From: Ecdyonurus torrentis | Taxonomy: Eukaryota; Arthropoda; Insecta; Ephemeroptera; Heptageniidae | Length of the DNA: 64,000 nucleotides | Direction of reading: 5' to 3' | NCBI GenBank assembly: GCA_949318235.1 | Contig: OX439137.1 | Span: 15,770,350-15,834,349, forward strand | In this document: positions 11,652 to 22,485 of the stretch, in pieces | Layout of the letters: every line of letters begins with the position of its first letter | Numbering within the stretch: position 1 is the first letter of the stretch | Notes under the pieces: model-generated | Databases searched by the model: none | What the model was told of the DNA's origin: nothing | Seen by the model: only the letters and a program-made list of their open reading frames with translations | Made by a program: the position numbers and the translations under genes

Positions 11652-13535
11652 ATACATTACAATATGGAACAATTTTAGTTTGTATAGGTCAACTTGACTA
11701 TGCTTTACACCATGTATTTTTTTTACAGTATACTGTATAACACCATGGCATATACATTTATATTATAATTTTTTTATTATACAATATTACCAAAACACTT
11801 GTTACGTAACTATTAAAGCTTTAATCAAAACAACCAGTGGCTTTCACTTTGCTATCTTGAAGTAAACGTGTACACGATTATTATGTAAAGTATCATGTGT
11901 ACTACTGAAAAATGAGAAAACGTGTAAAAGTTATTATTTGAAACACGTAAAAAAAAATTACCGTTGTCTTAAAGACAGTTTGTTGCATGCTTGCATGTAA
12001 TGTCTGATATAAAAAATAAAAAAAAAAAAAAAAAAAAAAAAAACGGAAATATTATGTTATGTGCCATAACAACAAGAATTCTTTTAATAATAATTAGAAT
12101 TTTTATTGTTTTTGTTGCGAAAGTAAGGTCTTAGAATACATATTATTTATTATTTCATATTGTTGTAAATTATTACTTTGAAATATATTTTTGAGAGAGC
12201 ACATAACTTTTTTTTTTTTTTTTTTTTAAGTTTTATAGAGTAACAAAAATTACTTCTTAATTTTTATAATATGCTATAATTCTATTAATATTTATCAGCA
12301 AATCATTCTCTTATAGTTTATTTACGTATCTGTAATTACAATTTGATGCAACTAAGCGCTTTAGAAAATAGAATTAGTAATTACAAATTTAAAAAAATGC
12401 AGACACGACAAAGAAATTCTCATTTACGCCATTTCAAATAGGCAAATTTTAAAATTACATTAAAATACTTAACAAATCTGAAGAAGGTGAAAGAATTAAG
12501 CAAGTTAAAAAAGTAAGCTGTTTCAGAATTTTATTTTTATGCTCCGTTCTGAGATTTTACCACTTTAAATTTAAATAATTTCAATTTAAATATACAAAAA
12601 TTACCATATATAAAATGCATAAAATAATGATAATATATAGAAACAAAATTGTACAGTACATACCATATTATTTGAAATTTCAATGAACTAAAATAAAAAA
12701 AAGTTCATTTAACATTGAAAAAAGTTATTGCCCTTTTACACCAAAAGTCAAAGAAATGTTGATCGTACAATACTAGTTCTAACTATATAAGGCGTCACGC
12801 TATTCTAAATATATATAACCTTGTTAATAATAAGTTCCATAATAATATTAAAATATATATAAATATGAACTTTATGTAAGAAAATAAAGAGTTACGTAAA
12901 AAATTACGGTTCATGACCGCATGTGCGATAAAATGTTGATATGGTTCATTTTTCTTTGATAAAATATTGCATATTAGAACTTAATGTTGTGTATGCTATT
13001 TTTATGTTTTTTTTGAAAGGGAAACAGATTATATGTTTAGTGTTTACTATGCTTTTGTAGTGTGTAGTTGTTTTTTATATTGATGTACATAGATTTCATA
13101 GAGAAAATATTATAAATACAAAAGATCTGGGTATTTTTAAATCTTTTTACTTTTACTAGCTCTTAACGTCATCAGTTTTTTTTTTTAATTTTGACAAAGT
13201 GTAAACCTTTAACGTTTTGTTTTACTTATTCTATTCCCTGATAATTTAAAAACCTTAGTGTTTTTACTAATAATGATAATGTGTAAGTATAAAAATATTT
13301 TTTGTGTTAGCCTTCTAGTTTCAAGAAAAAAAAATTAAAAACTCAACATCATATATTTTTCCTATATCCACAGATCCACAGTTGTGAATGTCTGATACTA
13401 AATTAGATTTTGTTTTATTTTAGATTTACAGTGACATAATTTAATCAATATTTCTTAGGCGTCAACTTTATTTAAAATTTTATACTATTAAAACAGAAAT
13501 ATGTTAATTTGTTATAATTAAAACAAATAGCTATA

Positions 13536-13957
13536 ATGAATGAATGAATGAATGAATGAATGAATGAATGAATGAATGAATGAATGAATGAATGAATGAA
13601 TGAATGAATGAATGAATGAATGAATGAATGAATGAATGAATGAATGAATGAATGAATGAATGAATGAATGAATGAATGAATGAATGAATGAATGAATGAA
13701 TGAATGAATGAATGAATGAATGAATGAATGAATGAATGAATGAATGAATGAATGAATGAATGAATGAATGAATGAATGAATGAATGAATGAATGAATGAA
13801 TGAATGAATGAATGAATGAATGAATGAATGAATGAATGAATGAATGAATGAATGAATGAATGAATGAATGAATGAATGAATGAATGAATGAATGAATGAA
13901 TGAATGAATGAATGAATGAATGAATGAATGAATGAATGAATGAATGAATGAATGAAT
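13536..13957. repeat. (TGAA)n microsatellite, about 105 units
   Basis: 422 bp of essentially perfect repeat, the longest in the window. It is the complement of the (ATTC)n motif at 8375-8597. The long His-Ser-Phe-Ile open frame over it is an artefact. Confidence 0.98.
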
Positions 13958-14036
13958 GCGTAAGTAAGTAAATATATATAATTTAACAAATTAGTAAACT
14001 AAATAATTAAGAAAAAAAAGCACATAAATTAAAGTA

Positions 14037-14394
14037 GTTTGAACCAAAGAGGTTATATAGATAGAGAGGTAAGCCCTATGTTAATAACATTGAGCTCTCT
14101 GTGCCACCAAAGAAGTTACTCTCACAAAGACACTCAACTTATGGAGCTCTTTTTACAGTGCTGCTCCAAGCGGTCACTTGTGGTAAGCAGTGGCCCGTTC
14201 GAAAAATAATATGCGTAGAAGCAGAGTGAGGTGAGAAACTCGTTTCTGCGCAAGTAGCTGAAACAGCTGATGTGTGATTTTGCGAACACACTCAAGAGTG
14301 AAGCTATACGATGGCGACAAAGCGCAACTCAGAGCTAGGACCGCAGAGCTCTGGACCCTCTCCTCTCTATCTATAATAACTCTATGGTTTGAAC
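14037..14394. mobile_element. MITE ending GTTTGAACCAAAGAGGTTAT
   Basis: The left end GTTTGAACCAAAGAGGTTAT-ATAGATAGAGAGG is mirrored by the right end CCTCTCTATCTATAATAACT-CTATGGTTTGAAC. The interior is relatively GC-rich. It directly follows the (TGAA)n tract. Confidence 0.72.
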
Positions 14395-14436
14395 GAGGTT
14401 GACAACAGCTGATTTTTAAATTATTTGAAATTTGGC

Positions 14437-14552
14437 GCTCAGTTAATTGAAATTTGATCATTAAAAACTTTGCCGTAAATTGGTATAGAACCTCTGACCC
14501 TCGTGGTGCAATGAGCAGCGCTCTACCAACTGTGCTACTAGGGCTCATGATA
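14437..14552 (-). mobile_element. tRNA-derived SINE head
   Basis: The minus strand reads GAGCCCTAGTAGCACAGTTG-GTAGAGCGCTGC and, about 25 nt later, GAGGTTCTATACC, matching pol III box A and a diverged box B. The anticodon arm does not fold as a tRNA, so it is a tRNA-like retroelement head, not a tRNA gene. Confidence 0.55.
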
Positions 14553-15710
14553 AATAATCCGGCTGCTCATATATATATTGCTCTTTGTAACTATTTTCTA
14601 ATCAAACACTGTTCTTTGCTTCTCAGTACATTTATTAATTAACTATAATGAAGTTAATACATATTAAGTACATTTGCAAGAGTTTTATTAACATTTTATT
14701 AGCTAAATTAACGTATATATCTCGTTCCTCCCGCGATCGTCAAGATTCGGCCACTGCAGCGCCAAGCGTCACTGATAGCGGTAGAATTCAGAACTAAATT
14801 AAAAGTACTGGTCAACAAAAAATTCTCATTTTCATCTCTTTTAGTCACAAAGTTCTAATTGCGTTTCGAACCAAATTTAGTTTAAAGCTTTTAAAAGTTT
14901 TTTTGTTTATCAAAGAGCTTATTTATCTGTTTTTGAGTCCATATAAATACATCTTTCGCTGAAATATGAATGATCTCCTGAGGAGGGAGCATAGATTTTT
15001 CAGCCATTAACCAATGCTGAATGAGGAAACTGCTCGACTTTGCGGCTAAATTTTTATGTGCGTTTCGAACTAAATTTTTTTGTATTGCATCAATAGGAGC
15101 GTAAAGAAATAAGGAATCTATAGGTACCACAAAAACAGCGTTTAAATAATATCAAAACTCGTTCAAACTACTTTAAGTAGTGTTTTGTTGGGTAATTACG
15201 TAATTGCACGTGTTTAACTTATCAGATGAACTTACTCTTATTTTAGATAAAATATAATGATGCTATATTGTTTATAATATCCTTTTTATTTTCCAGTCAA
15301 CCCAACGTTTGATTGAATAAACTCTATAATGTCAAGGTCGAAGTGATTTGCAATCTGCTCTCCGCTGCGAATGTTGAAACTGTATACTCATTCACACTAA
15401 GTAAGTGTTGGAAGATGAATGACTGGCACGTTATCTTAATATTACGTTGTGCAGGTGTAAGTCTCATGGACTTTGAATTGATTCTATGATTAGATAACAA
15501 TATAAAAAATCTTCTCTTCAGCATTCTAATAATAAAATCTTTACTTTTTTAAAACCAGATTTATTGTCATCAAGTTACGGTAAGAACTATACAAGTTTTT
15601 TTGTTTTAAGTTTATTGTTTTGTACTCGTTATCTCGAATTCATGTGATAGTGAAAGGAAAACTGTGAAGTTATATTAAACTATTGTTAATTCATGAAATA
15701 AATTTGCATA

Positions 15711-15905
15711 CTTTGAAAAGTAAATTTTCATGTTTCACCATGTTTATATAGAGCAGTACGTGAACTTAAAATCCACCCGGGAATGTTGTCAGGCTCGGCA
15801 AGGTAAAGATCTGGGTTCAAGTCCCAGTAAAGTGAATTTCCTTTTAACATATTTACTGCTCTATTATTAATTAACACGGTGAAACATTAAATCTACTTTT
15901 CAAAC
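15711..15905. mobile_element. MITE with a box-B-like T arm inside
   Basis: Ends of about 50 bp are inverted repeats (TTTGAAAAGTA, TGTTTCACCATG, AGAGCAGTA and their complements at the right). In the middle CTGGGTTCAAGTCCCAG is a perfect 5-bp T stem with a 7-nt loop and a good box B. No matching acceptor stem or box A was found. Confidence 0.6.
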
Positions 15906-16606
15906 CTTCCAATGCAAAAACAGGCACCACAAATTCACATTGCACACTTTATAATTGTCATATTATGTTTTTATTAAAAATTAAAATGATCTTGAATGGT
16001 CATTTTTTCTCTCTATTAGAACATTTATGAATAAAAAAATGTATGTCTTAATAATTTGTTATACATTTTTAATAGTTCAATGGTCTGTAAAATATAAAGA
16101 AATAAGCTTAAAGTAAATGGTTGTAACACTAATTAATAAAATTGATAATTTATTGTGTATAAAAAAGAAATTTGCAAGAATGATTGCAATGAAAAAAATT
16201 ATACTTTTGTAATATTGAAAATATTGAAATAGATTACAGTTCTAAGTGACTAATTTTGCATTTATGCGCTCTTTGAATCGGACAGTTCACGATAATAAAA
16301 GTTAATCATTATGTTATCAAATTATTTTAGACTATAAAAATAACAGTGCAAGACTACACTGAGAAATACCAAAATATTTTACTTTTTTTTTCCATTGCAT
16401 ATTCTAAAACAGGACATTGCACTGGATATTCAAATTTCTAATTTTGAGGTTATTAGTTATTTTTAATTAATTGTTAAATGTATGAAATTACGTCACTCGC
16501 GTCAACTTTTTCCTATGCCCATATGCATAAAAGTGATGTCATTTTTCGATTTTCATAAATTTAAATAAAAATACTTAATGAACTCAAAAATGAGAAATTC
16601 ACATAT

Positions 16607-17092
16607 CAATAGAAGACTTGCAAAAGTAGGTTTAGTGATAAAATAAACAAACTCACAGCCCAACAATACTAACAAAGTGCTAGCAGACGACTTTGTGTTC
16701 CTGTCTACATTTAACATGCTTTCTTATGGGGCAATGAAGCAGCTATAACTTGAGTTAGAGTTATTTTTCAGAGTTGAAATTTTTACTGTAGCTTACTGAG
16801 CCTATACAAGCTTTTGTTTTCCTGGATTTCAAGTGATTTGGTTAAAAAAAAATCACCTAATTGACTTCAAATCCAGGAAAACAAAAGCTTTGCGGCTCAG
16901 TAAGCTACAGTAAAAATTTCAGCTCTGAAAAATAATTCTAACTCAAGTTATAGCTTCTGCATTCCACCATAAGAAAGCATGTTAAATTGAGACAGGAACA
17001 CCAAATCGTCTGCTATAGCACTTTGTTAGTATTGTTGGGCTGTGAGTTTGTTTACTTTCTCACTAAACCTACTTTTGCAAGTCTTCTATTGA
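16607..17092. mobile_element. Long near-perfect palindrome (foldback element)
   Basis: Two arms of about 235 bp meet at AAAAAAAAATCACCTAATT near 16845. The left arm begins CAATAGAAGACTTGCAAAAG and the right arm ends CTTTTGCAAGTCTTCTATTG. Part of the arm sequence recurs, degraded, at 44590-44720. Confidence 0.85.
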
Positions 17093-17361
17093 CTCAGGAG
17101 CTCAGGACTATGTTCTCTTTCAGAATATGAAATAAAATTATTCCCTAATTTTTTTTTAAATATTTTTCATTTACAATATAAAACAAATAAATACAATGTA
17201 CACAAATTTAATTCTCTATTTGTTTTTCTTTAAATTGTTTATATTAATTATATACACGTGTTTTAAGTTTAAATTTTAAGTACAATAATAAGATATCAAT
17301 TTCATCAATTTTTAGTATTATAGAGCTGAAATAGGATCCCATAGATTATAATTCATTGTAG

Positions 17362-17483
<122 letters not shown>

Positions 17484-17658
17484 TTATTTATTATTATTAC
17501 CAATTATTATTATTATTATTTTTTTTTTTTGGCAAGGTGAAAATCAGATTATCATTATTCACATTTCTTTGTATTTGTATAAATAATATGAAAGTTATAA
17601 AACTTTTTTTTTTAATTTATTTATTTAATATTTAAATGTACTTTATAAATCCTCAGAT

Positions 17659-20364
17659 ATGGCACCAAAGAAGAAGTCCAGTATAACTACTTCACCACCA
17701 GGATTTCTGGAACAGAACGAGTGGTACAATGTGATCCGCTACCAAGTAGTTCCTCCGTTCTTTCTATTTCTCTTCACTGGTGCAGTACAATTCCTAGCTC
17801 TCACAGGTCGTGGAGAAACTCCGTGTCCTTTCGATTTTCAACAATGTCATCGAGTGCATGGCAACCAGTTCTCATGGACTTTTGTAAGCTATCCCCCCCC
17901 CCCCCCCCCCTTAAAGAAAAGTTCAAACGGCTAATTCTCTTTGAAATGTTCTCTTATAGAGACAATCGAGTAAAATTTAATATCCTATTATTATATGTAA
18001 ACATTTATTTTTATAAAACATAAACAGTTATGCTTATATGCTATAATGCAGCATAAATAATGTAAATATTTTTTATTCTATGGTAGTATTTTTTCTTCTT
18101 CTTGCGTATTTATATATTATATATGGTATCATTAAAAAGTAAAAACTTTTGTTTATTTTATCATCTTTATTTCACAAGAGCATAGCATAAAAATGTATTT
18201 TTAACAACTTGTTACTAAGTTTTTTATGTTATTTAATTGATATTTAAATCCATGTTATAGACCTCTTGCACTTCCTTGCGCTTTCTTTGTCGCCATGTTT
18301 GTGGTGCATAATGCATTGTTCAGCATAGGGGAAACATCATTTCTCCTAATTTTTCACATAAAAAGAGTTTATTTCAAATGAACGAATTTTTCTCATATTT
18401 TTCGAGCTTATTAGGAGCTAGATATAATGCTTTGATTGAGGTTTGAAGCTTTTTTTGCTATTAAAAAAATAAAAATGATGTTTTTCCTATGCTGGCTTAT
18501 GTATTCCTGACCAACAAAATGGAGGCTCTTAAATTTGAGTGCAACCGGTCTATTGTATGATTGTTATATTACATAATATTTTATTTATAAGCTAATAATT
18601 TCAATTTATAACTTATGTTCATACAGGTTGGTGTATTTACTTTGTGGGCCATGGGTTCTCTATGGATACCTGCTAAAAAATATATCGGACCTGCAACTCC
18701 TGATGGTTATCGACCACATTATTCAGCAAATGGACTTCATTATTTCTTCTTTACACTCTTTGTTTATGGAATTTTACAAGTAAGATCAAAGTATTATTAT
18801 TATTTTTGTAATTTTAGAATAATGAACCCAGTTTTAACAGTTGATCATTTAAAAAAATAAATAAAAAAAATGTGATTTTGAATTAATTTAAAGATGTGTG
18901 TATTATATAAAAAGTAGGCAACTTTAGCATTATTTAATTTTGTAACTGTATGGAGATAATATTTAAAGGAATAGACCAGAGTAAAACATAAGCAGCATTT
19001 ATATCACAAGACACTGGATGGGATTTCCATAAATAACTTTAGTTTGTCTCAAAACCCAACAGTAACCCCGTAGCAGAGATTAGAAAATTCAATTTATGCA
19101 ACCCGCATTCCATTTTCATACTAATTTTTGCATGTTTCTGACGTCATAAACATGAATAGTCACTTAAATTGCATACTTTACAGTTTTTTCATGCTCTCTC
19201 GTGGGGATACATTAACATTCTGGTAATTTTTTTTTTACAGTTTTGAAGTTCCCATTTCGTGTTTATTCATTAAAAAGCACATGTTTTTTTATGTGGTCTA
19301 TGCCTTTAAATATATGTAGTATATATGTATGTATCTGAAATTTTTGATATATACTATACTGTGTACTATTATAGTTGTTATTTCTAATTTGTTAACGTCT
19401 TCTGTTTTAGGTTCTATATCCTTCACTATCTACTAATATCTATGAAAATATGCCTGAAATATTAGGTTGTTTTAATCATACAGCACTTCTCTTATGTGCA
19501 TGGTTACTTTATTCAGGACGTAAAAATCTGAAAAACAACGAAAAGAAACCTTTAATTTATGATTTCTATCGTGGCTGTGAACTTCACCCTCGACTATTTG
19601 GCTGTGACGTTAAACAGCTAACCAACTGTCGTATTGGAATGATGTTATGGCAAACTTTGAATCTCGCATTTTTTATTGCTGACTGGCATAAAACTGGGTT
19701 CTCCCCTGGTGGACTTGTAACTTTAGCACTACAAACCATTTACTTAACAAAATTTTTCCATTGGGAAACTGGATATTTTAATACATTAGATATAACTTAT
19801 GATAGAGCGGGTTATTATCTTTGTTGGGGATGTTTAGTTTGGGTACCATCTTTATATACATTCCATTCTTATCATCAAGTAGCATTTCCTTCTCAACTTT
19901 CATACTCGGGGGCATTTGTAACATTCTTATGTGGTTTAACTTTTGTCTTACTTAATTACCGTGTAGATTATGAAAAAGAAGTATTTTCAGCATGGTATCA
20001 AAAATATTTAATTAATAAATCAAAAGCAGGTAAATGTTACTTATGGGGTAAACCAGTTACTTTTGTTGAAACTAAATATAAAAATAATCAAGGAGAAGAG
20101 AAAAAGTCTGCACTTTTGACTTCAGGTTTCTGGGGGTTGGCTAGACATGATAATTATACATTTGAGTTAATGTGTGCTCTGTGTTGGTGTTTACCTGCCT
20201 CTCTGGGTCATGGTGCTTTCCCTCTGCTCTACTTCTTCTTCCTGGTGTTCTTACTGGTACACAGGATATACAGAGATGAGGATAAATGTTCTGCTAAGTA
20301 TGGACATTACTGGGATACTTATTGTAAAGCAGTGCCTTACCGTATGATTCCTTATGTTTATTAA
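17659..20364 (+). CDS. DHCR7: 7-dehydrocholesterol reductase (sterol reductase), copy 2
   Basis: This is a complete gene of three exons, 17659-17883, 18627-18779 and 19411-20364, predicting 443 aa. All exons are in phase 0, with donors GTAAGC and GTAAGA. Intron positions match copy 1 exactly, and exons 2 and 3 have the same lengths (153 and 954 nt), so the two arose by gene duplication, not retroposition. It carries the same sterol reductase hallmarks: YDFYRGCELHPRL, LLTSGFWGLARHDNY and HRIYRDEDKCSAKYG. Exon 1 (MAPKKKSS start) and the first half of exon 3 differ clearly from copy 1, while the last 137 codons are almost identical. Introns carry MITE insertions absent from copy 1: a TAGACC-type element in intron 1 and a TTAA-type element in intron 2. 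AATAAA overlaps the stop. Both copies look intact, so both are probably active; expression timing cannot be seen. Confidence 0.95.
17890..17910. repeat. Poly(C) run at an intron start
   Basis: A run of about 20 C begins a few bases after the first donor of DHCR7 copy 2 (17884). Confidence 0.95.
18257..18554 (+). mobile_element. TAGACC-ended MITE, copy 1
   Basis: Starts TATAGACCTCTTGCACTTCC, ends CAACCGGTCTAT; interior GTCGCCATGTTTGTGGTGCA and GAGCTTATTAGGAGCTAG are shared with 48327-48618. In intron 1 of DHCR7 copy 2, absent from copy 1. Confidence 0.8.
18963..19309 (+). mobile_element. TTAA-flanked MITE (GGAATAGACC), copy 1
   Basis: Starts TTAAAGGAATAGACCAGAGT and ends TTATGTGGTCTATGCCTTTAA; the ends are inverted repeats of about 28 bp with TTAA at both edges. 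It contains TCTGACGTCAT and TCACGCTCTCTC-like blocks. It is inside intron 2 of DHCR7 copy 2 and absent from copy 1. TTAA edges suggest a piggyBac-type source. Confidence 0.85.
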
Positions 20365-20715
20365 TAAAAAAATTAATGTTTTATTTTAAAAATCGAGTTT
20401 TATTTTTTTAATTAATATATTATATAAAATAATATATAATGTAAATATAAAGTAAAATAACAAAAATATTATTAAAAAAAAGAAGTAAAACATCACTCCG
20501 TAAAATGTAAAATTATTTTATTAAGTAATAGCAAAGCAATTTGGTGTGTTTATCATACGAAGAGAGAGAGAGAGAGAGAGGGGGTATTCTGTGTAAATTA
20601 ATTGAATGGTTTATTGTTTAAAGCATAAGCCAAGCATTGCTATCTCTAAAGTTATACATATGAATATTTTATAGCATAAAAATAAAAGAAATTACAAAAT
20701 TAATCAATATACATT

Positions 20716-20906
20716 CGATCGTGTTGCGAAAAAAATGCCTATCTCGTATTTTGTCAGGGAAAGCAAAAGGCCTAGATCTCATTTTTTTGTCAGTGGAAGC
20801 AAAAGGTCTATCTCGAGCGCCATCTACATAACGTTTGGGAACGAGATAGGCCCTTTGCTTCCACTGACAAAATACGAGATAGGCCTTTTTTTCGCAACAA
20901 GATCGC
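20716..20906. mobile_element. GCGAAAAAAATGCCTATCTCG foldback MITE
   Basis: The left end CGATCGTGTTGCGAAAAAAA and right end TTTTTTTCGCAACAAGATCG are inverted. Two further CTATCTCG/CGAGATAG blocks and the paired GTCAGTGGAAGCAAAAGG/CCTTTGCTTCCACTGAC give a long hairpin. It lies 350 bp past DHCR7 copy 2. Confidence 0.78.
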
Positions 20907-21479
20907 ATGCAGTTCATAAAATATACATAACGTTTTCATTATTATTACTTTAATATTTATTAGAAATCCTACTGTATTATTCTTTTAACACTAATTTTTT
21001 AAGTCAAAAATTGGTTACATTATGAATATTCAAATTCGTAAGTTAATTATTTATAAGTAATAAATAATATACATTTTTTTATTTTCATATCCAGATCACA
21101 GATAGCAACTTATCCGGATTGAACAATCCGGAATTTGTGGTCATGATTGTTTCCAAATATGCATTATCCGCATTGCAAATGGATAAACAGAGTCTGGATC
21201 AAAAAATTATAAAAATTCCACCAAAAATAAGTCACTCTCCATGAGGAGAGGGATGGGGGTGACCTCAAAAATCATCTCGGATCAGGTCCACATTGACATA
21301 TATATTTACTCACTTATCTAGATTTTCAATCCGGATCTTAAAACACAAACAAGAATGACCCGGATCTTATAAATCATAATAATGTATGATTAATGAATAA
21401 TTATTTTTTTTATCAAGATTTGAAAAACCGTATTTTCTAGACAGCACTTGTAACCAGCAATACTATATAATAATGAAAA

Positions 21480-21710
21480 ACCTTATTATAAAAAATGTAT
21501 ATTTTGATTTCTCTATGCTTTTTTGAATAGAAAAAATTATTTTATTTAATTTCAATTTAATTTATTACAGTATACGTTTGTGACGTCATTTACGTTTTTA
21601 TCGTTAGATTGCCAACGTTATAAACATTAGTTTTAATATATTTAAAAAAAAAAGCATTGCAAAACTGTGGTACAAGCTTTTCAACGCTTATATTTTTAGA
21701 GTGTATTAAA
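21480..21710. mobile_element. ACAAGCTTTTCAACGC repeat, copy 1
   Basis: TGTGACGTCATTTACG, TTATCGTTAGATTGCCAACG and GGTACAAGCTTTTCAACGC are shared with 51729-52004. The left end is eroded. Confidence 0.55.
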
Positions 21711-22156
21711 GCAAGGTTTAAACCTTGGTATTAAAGTATTTTATTATTAATGAATATTAAAAATATTTATATAATATAATAAACGTCATGCATAACGTGA
21801 AACTATATTATCAAACTATGTTTAAAAATAATTGTTATAAAAAATTGTATAGGGATATTTTATTTTAAGCATTAGGTGTAGCCGAGCACATCAATATCAA
21901 CGAAACTGGAAGATAACGTAAAACGTAAGGTAAAGACTTCGCATTTTATGCGTCTTCTGCAAGATTTAATTATTTATTTCCGGTATTTTTGATATTTTGA
22001 TGGTGGGAAAATATTATCGTGTGTATTATTATTATTATTATTATTATTTTTGAAAAGTTGGACTTTTACCGGAAATAGATGTTGGTGATCGGGCAAATTT
22101 AAAACAGACAAACGAATTGCGTAGTCGATACCTTACATTATCTTCAGTTTTGTTGA

Positions 22157-22485
22157 TCAATATTTGGGAATTGATGGAATTGGTCTTCTCACATTGCTAA
22201 TGTCGTCATATAGATCATCACTAGAGGTTCCTTGTAGGGGTACTTTATTTGTTGTATCTCTTGCCTCACCCGTAGCATGTACTGAAGGTTCACCTACATC
22301 CATATACAGCGGATCATCATTGTTTACAGCTGTCGGATCAAATGTGGGGTTTTGAAAATTAAATGAATTCTTGTCTGCTGTAGTTTTTATGTTTCTAAAC
22401 CAACAGTATACAGATATAGAAATGGTTCCCAAAAGTGTAATTGCAAGAATTCCTATTATTGTTATGTATAATGTCACATCTTGGC
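22157..22485 (-). other. Transmembrane helix and cytoplasmic tail of receptor A
   Basis: The last exon. The helix (LYITIIGILAITLLGTISI) is followed by WFRNIKTT and a tail with NFQNPTFDPTA, LYMDVGE and LYDDISNVRRP. The YDDI-x-NVR core is the only tail segment clearly shared with receptor B, which suggests selection on it. NPTFDP resembles, but is not, an NPxY sorting signal because Phe replaces Tyr. Confidence 0.8.

Larger units (their letters stand above)
20365..22156. other. Spacer between convergent DHCR7 copy 2 and receptor A
   Basis: The two genes end facing each other. Contents: a short (GA)n at 20561-20580, the foldback at 20716, the repeat at 21480, and unique AT-rich DNA. A stretch at 21100-21370 repeats ATCCGGAT-like words (GATCC/ATCCGG) several times without a clear element boundary. 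Confidence 0.6.

Noticed and set aside
13531..13989. 152-residue open frame of His-Ser-Phe-Ile repeats (and the similar one at 8365-8610)
   Set aside because: Pure translation of a tetranucleotide microsatellite, stop-free in this frame by composition; no flanking coding signal.
14437..14552. Functional tRNA gene
   Set aside because: Box A is good, but box B is diverged and the anticodon arm does not pair; better read as a SINE head.
14891..15130. 79-residue minus-strand open frame with mixed composition (KNLVRNAHKNLAAK)
   Set aside because: Looks more protein-like than its neighbours but I recognise no domain, splice context or second copy; too short to support alone.
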